NCBI GenBank assembly: GCA_031272405.1
Contig: JAISTW010000047.1
Coordinates: 1-64,000 of the forward strand
Direction: 5' to 3'
Length of the DNA stretch: 64,000 bases
From: Desulfovibrio sp.
GTDB taxonomy: Bacteria; Desulfobacterota; Desulfovibrionia; Desulfovibrionales; Desulfovibrionaceae
In this document: in pieces, positions 9,508 to 22,076 of the stretch
Layout: each line of letters begins with the position of its first letter
Numbering within the stretch: position 1 is the stretch's first letter
Notes under the pieces: model-generated
Told to the model about the DNA's origin: nothing
What the model saw: only the letters and a program-made list of their open reading frames with translations
Database searches by the model: none
Position numbers and translations under genes: made by a program

Positions 9508-10800
9508 CTATCTCAGGCTTTCCGCATACAGCTCCACGGTATGTTTCACTTCCACCGGATCATGGTTGTGAGAGAGGACGTCTTCCAACTGCATCATGCA
9601 GGCCGGACAAGCGGTCGCCACAACGCGCGCCCCGGATGCGACCACATTGTTGCGCTTGCGTTGGCCTATTTTGCGTGACCAATCATAGTGGAACAGGTTG
9701 AACGACCCCCCGCAACCGCAACACCTGTCGGCTTCGGCCATTTCCGTCAGTTTGCAGGCCGGATTGGCTGCGATAAGTTCCCTGGGCTGGCTGGCCACGC
9801 CAAGAGTTTTTTTGAGGTGACAGGAATCATGGTAGGTGACGGCCAAGGCATTGGCGTTGGTCGAGGCGGCCCTGACTTTGAGCACATCCACGAGAAAGGC
9901 GTTGATGTCCATAGCCTTGTCGGCTATGTCCCGGGCCAGTTTCCGTTCCCAGGCGCCGAGGCGCTCGGCATAGCGGGGCCAGTGTTCCTTGATGCAGGCT
10001 GTACAGGATGCGCAGGGGCTCATGATGTAATCGAAATCTTTTCCGGCAAAGGCCTTGAGATTTACTTTCAGCTCTTCAAGCATGCCCCTGACGTCGCCGG
10101 AAGAGAGCGCCGGCAGGCCGCAACAGGCCAGCTTGTCCGGCATGTAAACAGCCACCTTGTGGTGGCGCAGGGCCTTCAGACAGGCTCCGGTAACGCCTGT
10201 ATACATTTTGTCGCCCATGCAGCCCGGGAAAAAGGCCACCTTCAGCCCGCCGGCAAAACGCGTTTCATCCACAAAGCCGTATTCGGCATGCGACGTTTTG
10301 GCCGCAAGGGGACGGATATGTCTGTCGCCCAGCATGAAATTGAGCATGGGCGCGCAGGTTGTATTTTGCGCTTCGCCGGTTTTGCGGAAGACCAGTTTTT
10401 GCGCGGGCGCGCCCAGACGCACGGTGAAGTTGAAAAGAGAAGGCTTTGCCAGCAGAATGCGGAAAATCATTTTTTTGACGGGATTGAGGCCAAGGTAACC
10501 GTAGACGAGCTCCCTTGCTTCCAGAAACACATCCATAATTTTGACGCCGGGCGGACAGGCCGCCTGACAGGAACCGCACAGCAGACAGCGGCCCAATTTG
10601 TCGGCCACCGCCTCGGGGTCCTTGATTGTTTCATGGGCCAGATTGCTGATGAGGGCGAGCTTGCCGCGGGTGACGTCCGCCTCCATGCCGGATGCCCCGA
10701 AAATAGGGCATACGCCCTGACAAAAACCGCATTTCATGCAATAAACAATGTCGTCGTCCAGCGCCATGAGGCGCTGGGCCAGGTCGTGCAGGTTGCTCAT
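9508..10800 (-). CDS. (Fe-S)-binding subunit of glycolate/D-lactate oxidase-type enzyme (GlcF-like)
   Basis: CMKCGFCQGVCP, CLLCGSCQAACPPG, CCG domain motifs LACCGLPAL and DRCCGCGGSF; adjacent to GlcD-like gene. Confidence 0.88.
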   Translation of the reverse strand: MSNLHDLAQRLMALDDDIVYCMKCGFCQGVCPIFGASGMEADVTRGKLALISNLAHETIKDPEAVADKLGRCLLCGSCQAACPPGVKIMDVFLEARELVYGYLGLNPVKKMIFRILLAKPSLFNFTVRLGAPAQKLVFRKTGEAQNTTCAPMLNFMLGDRHIRPLAAKTSHAEYGFVDETRFAGGLKVAFFPGCMGDKMYTGVTGACLKALRHHKVAVYMPDKLACCGLPALSSGDVRGMLEELKVNLKAFAGKDFDYIMSPCASCTACIKEHWPRYAERLGAWERKLARDIADKAMDINAFLVDVLKVRAASTNANALAVTYHDSCHLKKTLGVASQPRELIAANPACKLTEMAEADRCCGCGGSFNLFHYDWSRKIGQRKRNNVVASGARVVATACPACMMQLEDVLSHNHDPVEVKHTVELYAESLR

Positions 10801-10802
10801 GC

Positions 10803-12188
10803 TTAAATCCCCACAAGTTTTGTCGGATTGAGCAGACCCTTGGGATCAAGCGCTTTCCGCAAGCGCTGTGAGAATAAAATCGTGCCCCGTGAGGTTTCCT
10901 TTTCCATCCATTTGGACTTGGCCGTACCGATGCCGTGTTCTCCCGAGAGGGTCCCCTGGAGTTTGAGCGCCACATCGAACATTTCGTCAATGGCCGCTTC
11001 AACGCGGTGAAACTCCTCGGCGTCGCGCTTGTCGCACAAAAAAGTGGGATGCAGGTTGCCGTCGCCGGCGTGGCCAAAGGTTCCCACCTCAACCCGATAT
11101 TTGGCGGCGATGTCGTTGACGGCCTTCATCATGGCCGGAATCTGGGAACGGGGCACAGTGGCGTCCTCCAGCACGGTGGTCGGACGGCAACGGGCCAACA
11201 CCGGCAAGGCCATGCGGCGGGCTTCCCAAAGTTTGAATTTCTCCGCCGCGTCCTTGGGCACCTTGACATCCGTGGCGTTGTTGGCTTTGAGCACCTTTTC
11301 CACCACCTCGGCTTCATCAGCCACCTGAGCCGGGTGCCCATCCACTTCAATAAGCAGAATGGCGCCCGCTTCTCGCGGCAAACCGGCTTTGGTGAAGTCA
11401 TCCACGCGCACGATGGTGTTGTTGTCGAGGAGTTCCAGCGTACAGGGCACGACATGGGCGGCGATGATGCCGGCCACGGCCTGCGCGGCGTCCTGCACGT
11501 TGGCGAAAACAGCCATAAGCGCCTTGCTGGCCTTGGGTGGGGGCACCAGCTTGAGTACTGCCTGGCTGATGACGCCCAAAGTGCCTTCAGACTGAACCAT
11601 CATGCCCGCCAGATTGTAGCCGGTGACGCACTTGACGGTGCGCGAGCCTGTTTTGACCAGCTCGCCCGTGGCGTCAAAAAATTCCAGCCCCATGACATAG
11701 TCCTTGGTGCAGCCGTACTTGAGACCGCGCAGACCCCCGGCGTTTTCCGCGATATTGCCGGCGATGGTGGAGACGGCCTGTGAACCTGGATCCGGGGGAT
11801 AGAAAAGATTTTCCTTGCTCGCCGCCGTCGCCAGATCGGCGGTGATGACGCCGGGCTCAACCACGGCGTAGAGATCACCGGTGTTGATTTCAATGATGCG
11901 CGTCAGGCCGGTCGTGAGAATCACGACAGTGTCGGAGCGATCGGGGATGGTTCCGCCGGAAAGGTTTGTCCCCGCGCCGCGGACAGTCATGGGGATTCCG
12001 TTGTCATAGAGTTTTTTGACGCAACGGCCCAACTGCTCCACATTGGTCGGTCGTACCGCAAGGGCCGGAACAACAGGCGTCAATACGGCGGAATCATAGG
12101 AGTACGTCTGTCTGTCCGCTTCAGAGCCGAATACGTTTTCCTTGCCCAGCATGTCCTCAAAGTCTTTAACGAGCGCTTGATCAGCCAT
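10803..12188 (-). CDS. FAD-linked oxidase, GlcD/D-lactate dehydrogenase-like
   Basis: MADQALVKDFEDMLGKENVFG...TVRGAGTNLSGGTIP...GHAGDGNLHPTFL...SGEHGIGTAK; RBS GAGGAGG upstream of 12188. Confidence 0.9.
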   Translation of the reverse strand: MADQALVKDFEDMLGKENVFGSEADRQTYSYDSAVLTPVVPALAVRPTNVEQLGRCVKKLYDNGIPMTVRGAGTNLSGGTIPDRSDTVVILTTGLTRIIEINTGDLYAVVEPGVITADLATAASKENLFYPPDPGSQAVSTIAGNIAENAGGLRGLKYGCTKDYVMGLEFFDATGELVKTGSRTVKCVTGYNLAGMMVQSEGTLGVISQAVLKLVPPPKASKALMAVFANVQDAAQAVAGIIAAHVVPCTLELLDNNTIVRVDDFTKAGLPREAGAILLIEVDGHPAQVADEAEVVEKVLKANNATDVKVPKDAAEKFKLWEARRMALPVLARCRPTTVLEDATVPRSQIPAMMKAVNDIAAKYRVEVGTFGHAGDGNLHPTFLCDKRDAEEFHRVEAAIDEMFDVALKLQGTLSGEHGIGTAKSKWMEKETSRGTILFSQRLRKALDPKGLLNPTKLVGI

Positions 12189-12356
12189 GAAACCTCCTCG
12201 GTTACGCGGGGTGACGGTTATTCCCATGAACGAACATTGCCGTGAGCAATGCAGACGGGCGGCCGCACAGTGGTTGCGTGTGCGACCTGGAAAAAGAAAG
12301 GTATAAGGTATGAGGGGAAAAGCCCGTCACGCCCTATATTTCAAACCTTATGTCAA

Positions 12357-12385
12357 AGAATACGTTATTGACGAAAATATGTCAA
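12357..12385 (-). promoter_or_regulatory. putative sigma70-type promoter of the lactate operon
   Basis: Minus strand TTGACA (12380-12385) - 17 bp - TATTCT (12357-12362), about 170 bp upstream of the GlcD-like gene. Confidence 0.5.
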
Positions 12386-12425
12386 ATCCCCTCGCCCCGT
12401 AGGGTTTGCGTGTTTTTCAACCGGA

Positions 12426-13640
12426 TCAATGACAGGGCACGCCGGTGAGAAGATGAGCCATTTTTTCCTTTTTGGTGCGCAGGTAGTCCTCGTTTTCCGG
12501 ACAAGCCTCCACTTCTATGGGCACACGCTCCACAATTTCTATGCCGTAGCCGGACAGTCCCACGACTTTTTTGGGGTTGTTGGTCAGCAGACGTATTTTC
12601 GTGATGCCCAGATCCACCAGGATTTGCGCGCCCATGCCATAGTCGCGCAGATCGTCGGGGAAGCCCAGCTTGCGGTTTGCCTCCACAGTGTCATAGCCCT
12701 GATCCTGAAGGGCGTAGGCCCGGATTTTGTTGGCAAGACCTATGCCCCGTCCTTCCTGACGCATATACAACAGCGCGCCGCGTCCCTCTTTTTCGATTTG
12801 GCGCAGGGCCGCGCCAAGCTGGCCCCGGCAGTCGCATCGCAGGGAGCCCAAGGCGTCCCCGGTGAGACATTGGCTGTGTACACGCACGAGTACCGGCTCC
12901 GGGCCGGAGATGTCTCCCTTGACAAGGGCAAGGTGGGTGTTTGGTTCAAGATCGCTCTCATAAGCATGTATGGTGAAATCGCCGTACAGGCTCGGCAAAT
13001 GCGCGCTGGCCGCGGAACGTACGGAAACCTGCCCCCGGCGCAGGCGATAGCGGATGATGTCCTTGACGGCGGCGATTTTTATGCCGTGCTCGCGAGAAAA
13101 TTCTTCGAGATCCGACATGCGGGCCATGGAACCGTCATCGCGCATGATTTCGCAGATGACGGCGGCCGGTTTGAGGCCAGCCAGGCGTGCCAGATCAACG
13201 CTGCCTTCTGTTTGCCCGGCGCGTACCAGCACACCGTCCGGTCGCGCCTTGATGGGGAAAACATGACCTGGAGTGACGATGTCTTCCGGTCTGGTCTTGT
13301 CGGCGACGGCGGTTCTGATGGTGGCAGCTCTGTCCGCCGCGGAGATGCCGGTGCTGATGCCGTCTCGCGCTTCTATGGAAACCGTGAAATTTGTCCCGAA
13401 ACGGGACCCGTTGTTCTGGGTCATAAGCGGCAGGCGCAGCCGGTCGGCCAGTTCCGGCGCCAAGGGCAGGCAGATGAGGCCGCGTCCAAATTTGGCCATA
13501 AAATTGATGGCTTCCGGGGTGACGTGTTCCGCCGCCATGGTGAGGTCTCCCTCGTTTTCCCGGTCTTCATCGTCCACAAGAATAATCATTTTGCCCTGCC
13601 GGATATCGGCGATGGCCTCTTCTATGCTGCACAGTGGCAT
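12426..13640 (-). CDS. ribBA: bifunctional 3,4-dihydroxy-2-butanone 4-phosphate synthase / GTP cyclohydrolase II
   Basis: [43 protein letters not shown] (RibB) and [23 protein letters not shown]...[12 protein letters not shown] (RibA). Confidence 0.96.
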   Translation of the reverse strand: MPLCSIEEAIADIRQGKMIILVDDEDRENEGDLTMAAEHVTPEAINFMAKFGRGLICLPLAPELADRLRLPLMTQNNGSRFGTNFTVSIEARDGISTGISAADRAATIRTAVADKTRPEDIVTPGHVFPIKARPDGVLVRAGQTEGSVDLARLAGLKPAAVICEIMRDDGSMARMSDLEEFSREHGIKIAAVKDIIRYRLRRGQVSVRSAASAHLPSLYGDFTIHAYESDLEPNTHLALVKGDISGPEPVLVRVHSQCLTGDALGSLRCDCRGQLGAALRQIEKEGRGALLYMRQEGRGIGLANKIRAYALQDQGYDTVEANRKLGFPDDLRDYGMGAQILVDLGITKIRLLTNNPKKVVGLSGYGIEIVERVPIEVEACPENEDYLRTKKEKMAHLLTGVPCH

Positions 13641-13887
13641 GGCGCGTTCCTTCGATGCGATGATTTATTGACGGCCGTCGGTAAAGAGCAGGCAAAGCGC
13701 CGCCTGACGGGAACACCTGAACATGCCCGAAAAATATACGGGAGGGCGTTTGCTGTCAATACCTGGAAAGAATAAGGATATCCCATCGGCATGGCCTTTG
13801 CATGTTTCGGCCCCGGGGGCTCCACGCTCCCGCAGGGGGAAATTTTATCCCCCCAGATGAATACGTTGAGAAACCAAGGAGCCACAC

Positions 13888-14154
13888 ATGGAAATCACCG
13901 GCATTACCCACTCCATTCCGTTCATGTTCCGTTTTCCGGGCGGGGAAGACAGCGGCTCCACGCCGCCGGTCGCCCATAATACGCCGGATGCGCCTGATAT
14001 GGTGACCTTGAGCGGGATTTCTGTTTTGGATGAGGACGAAGAGCAAAGCCTCTACACCGACACGCTGAACATGATCGCCTCGGACAATGTGGCCGCTCTT
14101 TCCGTACACAGCGGTCTGGTTCCGGAACGGGTTTTCGCTCTGCTGGGCATGTAA
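13888..14154 (+). CDS. small acidic hypothetical protein
   Basis: 88 aa ORF with AAGGAG RBS 8 bp before ATG; MEITGITHSIPFMFRFPGGEDSGSTPPVAHN...; no recognised family. Confidence 0.5.
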   Translation: MEITGITHSIPFMFRFPGGEDSGSTPPVAHNTPDAPDMVTLSGISVLDEDEEQSLYTDTLNMIASDNVAALSVHSGLVPERVFALLGM

Positions 14155-14190
14155 GCCCGTTTTTGGGAAAAGTCCGCCCCGGACGCGTTG

Positions 14191-15228
14191 TCAGTGTTTC
14201 TGCGGAGAATCGTTGCCGGCGTAGTTGCGGCCGCCCATAACAGCCGCGAATTTCGCCAGCGTCTCGTCCCTGTGTTCCGCAAAGTCGAGATAGTCTCCCA
14301 AGATGGCCCTGCTGAAGGCCTCCTGTAATCTGGGCAGGCCGTATTCCTCTGGAGGATCCACATCCATGCGCGCGGGCATGCTGCCCTCGGCGGCTATGAT
14401 TTTCTGCGCTTCTCTGGAAAGGATGAAATCCGCCAGTTGTTTGGCCGCTTCCATATTGCGGCTGTCCTTGAGGATGGCCAAGGGCGTCGGCACAATCAGC
14501 ATCTCCGGCGGATAGGCCAAAGCCAGGGGAGCGCCCTTCTTGATGCTGTTGCGCGCTATATAGTCCGGCGCAAGGCAGGCCTTGATCTCCCCGCGGGCTG
14601 TTTTCCCCACGGCGTTTCCGGCGTCGATGCAAACCTGTCCGGCGTTTTTTCCCATCTGATCCATGAAATCCCAACCGAAACGGTTCACCAGCAAGGAAAC
14701 AGCGGCGAAAGCCGTGCCGGACTCGGACGGGTCGGCAATGCAGAAGGCGCCTTGCAGCTCCGGGCTGAATATGTCGCTCCATTCCTGTGGCGGATCCTTG
14801 ACCAGTTCCGTATTGTAAACAATGGGCATGGTGACGAAACGCGTAGCGGAAAAAAATTCCTCGGCGCCGGGCAGAAAATTGACGATTTCCGGAGCATGAG
14901 GCGAAACATGCCGCTCGAAAAGATGCAGTTCCCCCATGGTGTAAAAGTTGTGCAAAGCGCTTGACCAGATGACGTCCGGCACAGGCAGACCTGCCGCGTG
15001 TTCTGCCAGGATACGCTCTGCGCTCTTGAGGCTCCCGTCCACATGATACCTGATCGTGACGGAGGGATTTATGCTCTGAAACGTCTGTACAAGCATGCCG
15101 ATGAGAGGTTCCTTGACGGATGTGTACAGAACAAGTTCCTCGGCAGGGGATGGGGAAACGCTCAGGACGAAGACCAGGACAAGAAGCGCGGCCGCGGCAA
15201 GAAGCGAGACTCGTATTTTGCGGAACAT
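14191..15228 (-). CDS. extracellular solute-binding protein (ABC transporter, family 1, iron/phosphonate-type fold)
   Basis: MFRKIRVSLLAAAALLVLVFVLSVSPSPAEELVLYTSVKEPLIGMLVQTFQ... signal peptide followed by an SBP-like pattern. Confidence 0.75.
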   Translation of the reverse strand: MFRKIRVSLLAAAALLVLVFVLSVSPSPAEELVLYTSVKEPLIGMLVQTFQSINPSVTIRYHVDGSLKSAERILAEHAAGLPVPDVIWSSALHNFYTMGELHLFERHVSPHAPEIVNFLPGAEEFFSATRFVTMPIVYNTELVKDPPQEWSDIFSPELQGAFCIADPSESGTAFAAVSLLVNRFGWDFMDQMGKNAGQVCIDAGNAVGKTARGEIKACLAPDYIARNSIKKGAPLALAYPPEMLIVPTPLAILKDSRNMEAAKQLADFILSREAQKIIAAEGSMPARMDVDPPEEYGLPRLQEAFSRAILGDYLDFAEHRDETLAKFAAVMGGRNYAGNDSPQKH

Positions 15229-15326
15229 GGCCACCCCCGTCGGCTCTGAACCCTCAATGACGCCGGAGGGGAACATATCATGACGCAGGTGAACGGTAAA
15301 GTCCCGCCGACTTTCCATCAGACCTT

Positions 15327-17060
15327 TCACAGCAGCGCCTCGACGGAGCAGCCCTGACCACGAAGCAAGGCTGTGAAACGTTGTTCCTGCCCGACGGCTT
15401 GGGCCGTGCGGCGCGCTTCGGCAATAAGGCAGACGCCCTCTTCCGCAAGACAGGCCTTGATGCAAGTCATACCGTAAGACAGGCGCAAACGCCAGTTTCC
15501 CGGTTCCAGAGCGCAGAGAGCGTCCAAAGTGTGCATATGCCGCCCCAGATGCACGGGGAGGGCCGTCATATCACGTTCCAGGACGAGAATATGTTTGCGT
15601 GTTCTGTCGCCTTCTTCTCCCGCAGGGAGGAAAGATTTGGCAAAGTGCAGGTATTCCAGCGCGCATTCCGGCAATGCGCCTTTGTCGGGCTGAAAACAAA
15701 ATCCCACCTGGGCCGTTCTGCCGCTTCGGCGCAGGGCCGCTGCCCAGCGACAACACAATTGCGCCGCGTCATTCGGAATGTTTTGGATATGCTGCCCCGC
15801 GCCGTTGGCGTGACGGCAATCCGGGCAGCGCATCCAGAAGAACCGGGCCAGACTGAAGTCACCTTCACGCAGAGCCAGAGCTGAGGCCACAGAGGCGGTT
15901 TCAATGTGTTCGGCGGATTGTGTTCCAAACTGCCCGGCAGCCAGCGCCCGGGCCAAAGTCATGGCTTCGGGCGTTGTTTTGGGAGAAACGGCCAAAAGCA
16001 GTATGCATTGCGCCAAGGAGTGGAAGACAAGGGAGCGCGCGTCAGCCGACAGGTTTTCCGGAGCAGAGGCCGCTTCGAGCAGGTGCAGCCCAACGGTCGC
16101 GTGCTCCGCGATGTTGAGAGGGAAAGTCCCGTTGCGCGACTGCTTCGCGGCGGTCAGCCACAGGGCCAGACGGGCGGCCAGACCGTCCAGTCTGTTGCGG
16201 GGCAACCCGCGCGCTGTGTCGAGCAGCGCCCGCGCCCTGTGTTCAGGCAGATGGCAGGCGTTTATCCTGGCAAAGGCGGCTCTGCCGATTTTTTCCACCG
16301 GGGTCGGCCGCATTTTGGCCCAAGCCACGTGATCAAGCAGGTCAAGCCCATCGTGCCAGACAAGACATTCCTTGCCGGGCTCCAGCAAAGCGTTCTGATC
16401 CTCCCCCACATCCGGGGTCAGGACACAGCATCCGGCAGAAGCCGCTTCGAGCAGACGAAAATTGCTTTCCCAGGCTATACATTCGTTGGGCACAAGACGG
16501 CTGTCGTCGTACAGGGCCATCATGGCGGCATTGTCAAGACCCTCGACGCATTTCAGCCCACGCGGCTCCAGCAGCAGTATAAAATTTTCCCGCAAGGGCC
16601 GGTGTTCCGTGCGTCGGGCGCACAGCCCCATGAAGCGAGCGCGGCTCTCATGCGACCGCCATTGGCGCGCCTGACCGAACCAGGCCATGCGGGTGACCGA
16701 AGGCAGGGCGCAGTCCGCCGGCAATGCCTCAAAAAGACTGAGATGAGGAGTGAGAACGGCGTCAAAGAGGCGACCGTACCACTGGTGCCAGAAAAGATTG
16801 AGATGCGAATCAATGGCGAAAAATATTGTGGGACAGGGGGCGTTTTTCAGACCGGTAAGGTAGAGACGCTGTCCCAGGCTTTCCTGTTGCACGAGCAGGT
16901 CTGGAACAAATCCTCTGTCCGCCAGCTGTTTCAGCAGACGAGACAGGGAAACGAGGCCTCTCGGCGGCCGCAGCTCTTCCGTCGCGTGTCCCAAAGCGTT
17001 CATGGCCAGCGCTATGGGGGAGGAAACGTCAACAAGCAGTATTTTCATAGGGCAAGACAT
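15327..17060 (-). CDS. CgeB-like glycosyltransferase with C-terminal repeat-rich region
   Basis: MKILLVDVSSPIALAMNALGH...NFRLLEAASAGCCVLTPDVGEDQNALLEPGKECLVW (CgeB-like donor-binding region). Long Ala/Leu helical C-terminus. Start 17060 or 17048. Confidence 0.65.
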   Translation of the reverse strand: MSCPMKILLVDVSSPIALAMNALGHATEELRPPRGLVSLSRLLKQLADRGFVPDLLVQQESLGQRLYLTGLKNAPCPTIFFAIDSHLNLFWHQWYGRLFDAVLTPHLSLFEALPADCALPSVTRMAWFGQARQWRSHESRARFMGLCARRTEHRPLRENFILLLEPRGLKCVEGLDNAAMMALYDDSRLVPNECIAWESNFRLLEAASAGCCVLTPDVGEDQNALLEPGKECLVWHDGLDLLDHVAWAKMRPTPVEKIGRAAFARINACHLPEHRARALLDTARGLPRNRLDGLAARLALWLTAAKQSRNGTFPLNIAEHATVGLHLLEAASAPENLSADARSLVFHSLAQCILLLAVSPKTTPEAMTLARALAAGQFGTQSAEHIETASVASALALREGDFSLARFFWMRCPDCRHANGAGQHIQNIPNDAAQLCCRWAAALRRSGRTAQVGFCFQPDKGALPECALEYLHFAKSFLPAGEEGDRTRKHILVLERDMTALPVHLGRHMHTLDALCALEPGNWRLRLSYGMTCIKACLAEEGVCLIAEARRTAQAVGQEQRFTALLRGQGCSVEALL

Positions 17061-17311
17061 GCGGCGTTCAGCAACGTCATGGGCAAAGATAACGAAAATA
17101 TTCGACACTATCCACCTAAAATCGTCGTCTCTGGCGATGCTTCCCAAATTCTCCTCGTTGGCGGCGCATTTCCTCCCTTGTTCGAAATAAAAAAAAATGG
17201 TAGAGTTTTTCTTGAATCGAATGGCGCCCACGTAAAGCGACCGTCTTAAGAAAATATTTTTAACTATGTACAATTACTATAAAAATAATACTTAGAGTTG
17301 TTTCATCCGCC

Positions 17312-18325
17312 ATGTTTTCACCCACTCAGGCCCGCGCTGAAGAAAACCCCTTCGCGTCATTTCTGTACAACGCGAAAAACATGTTCCCCTTGGCCGCCCT
17401 TGGGGAAATCGCCCGCAACAAACCCGGCGGGGCCTACAGTCCATTTACCCTCTGCGGCCCGGTAAGCGCCGGAAAAAGCCATCTTCTGCAAAACTTGACC
17501 GAAGCCTTCCGAAAAAAAATGCCTCCGGAACGAATAGTGTGTTCCAAGGCTCTGCGCTTTTGCACGGATAATACCCAATGGGCTCTGCGGCCAGAGCATT
17601 TCTGGCGACGATACAACGTTCTGTTGCTCGACGATATGCAGGAACTGACGGACAAGCCGAGTGAACAGCGCACGCTGGAAATACTTCTGGACGCCTGCCC
17701 CACAGCTGAAAAATGCTGTCAGGCGGTTTTCGCCTACGCCGGCAATTCGGCGTCTCTCAAACTTCTGGAAGAACGCCTGCGCTCGCGTCTGGAAAGCGGC
17801 CTTGTGGCGGAACTTTCAGCCCCGGACATGGATGTGCGCCTGAGATACGCACACGCCGTCTGCAAGAAGGAACACATTCCTCTGGATCGTGAACAATGCC
17901 TTTTTCTGGCCCAGACTTGTTCCCAAACGCGTCTTTTGCACGGCATTCTGCTCAAAATCAAGGCTTTTATCTCGGTACACAAAAAAAAGATTTCCCAAAC
18001 AGACATACAGAACATACTTTCCACAGGCGGACTTAAAAAACCGACCTCCTGCAAAAAAATCATCGCCGGAGCCGCCCAGGTCTTCGGCGTGCGCGTTGAA
18101 GATATACTCAGCGACAAACGCAACAGTGAAACCACATTGGCCAGACATGCGGCCATGTACCTGTGCCGCCGCAAGCTGCGTCTGCCCTACGCCGACATCG
18201 GCAGGGAATTTGAAGGCAGAGATCACAGCACTGTCATCTATGCCTTCAACAGGATTAAAAAAATTATAGTTGTGAACAAAGATGTGCACAACAAGGTGTC
18301 TGAAGTGGAAAAAAACCTGACTTAA
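17312..18325 (+). CDS. dnaA: chromosomal replication initiator DnaA, short form (AAA+ and DNA-binding domains only)
   Basis: Walker A GPVSAGKSHLL, Walker B VLLLDDMQ, C-terminal RLPYADIGREFEGRDHSTVIYAFNRI; followed by dnaN-gyrB-gyrA. Confidence 0.88.
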   Translation: MFSPTQARAEENPFASFLYNAKNMFPLAALGEIARNKPGGAYSPFTLCGPVSAGKSHLLQNLTEAFRKKMPPERIVCSKALRFCTDNTQWALRPEHFWRRYNVLLLDDMQELTDKPSEQRTLEILLDACPTAEKCCQAVFAYAGNSASLKLLEERLRSRLESGLVAELSAPDMDVRLRYAHAVCKKEHIPLDREQCLFLAQTCSQTRLLHGILLKIKAFISVHKKKISQTDIQNILSTGGLKKPTSCKKIIAGAAQVFGVRVEDILSDKRNSETTLARHAAMYLCRRKLRLPYADIGREFEGRDHSTVIYAFNRIKKIIVVNKDVHNKVSEVEKNLT

Positions 18326-18351
18326 GCGACTGCGCTGGAATGCAACGGAGA

Positions 18352-18395
18352 AAAATGTTTCTTCCGTTCCCTGATCTGGCAGGAAAATGTTTCTT
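18352..18395. repeat. 12-bp direct repeat AAAATGTTTCTT x2 in the dnaA-dnaN intergenic region
   Basis: Copies at 18352-18363 and 18384-18395, 32 bp start-to-start. Confidence 0.8.
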
Positions 18396-18470
18396 AAAAA
18401 TTCATGAATATCACTAAGTTATTTTAAACAGGAACATAGGAACACACCCTTTAATAAGAAGGAATAAACA

Positions 18471-22057
<3,587 letters not shown>

Positions 22058-22076
22058 CAAAGTTTTCGAGGAAATC

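Noticed and set aside
13641-13800. Possible FMN riboswitch upstream of ribBA
   Set aside because: No AGGGTGAAATTCCCGACCGGCGGT-type core on the minus strand; only a plausible -35/-10.
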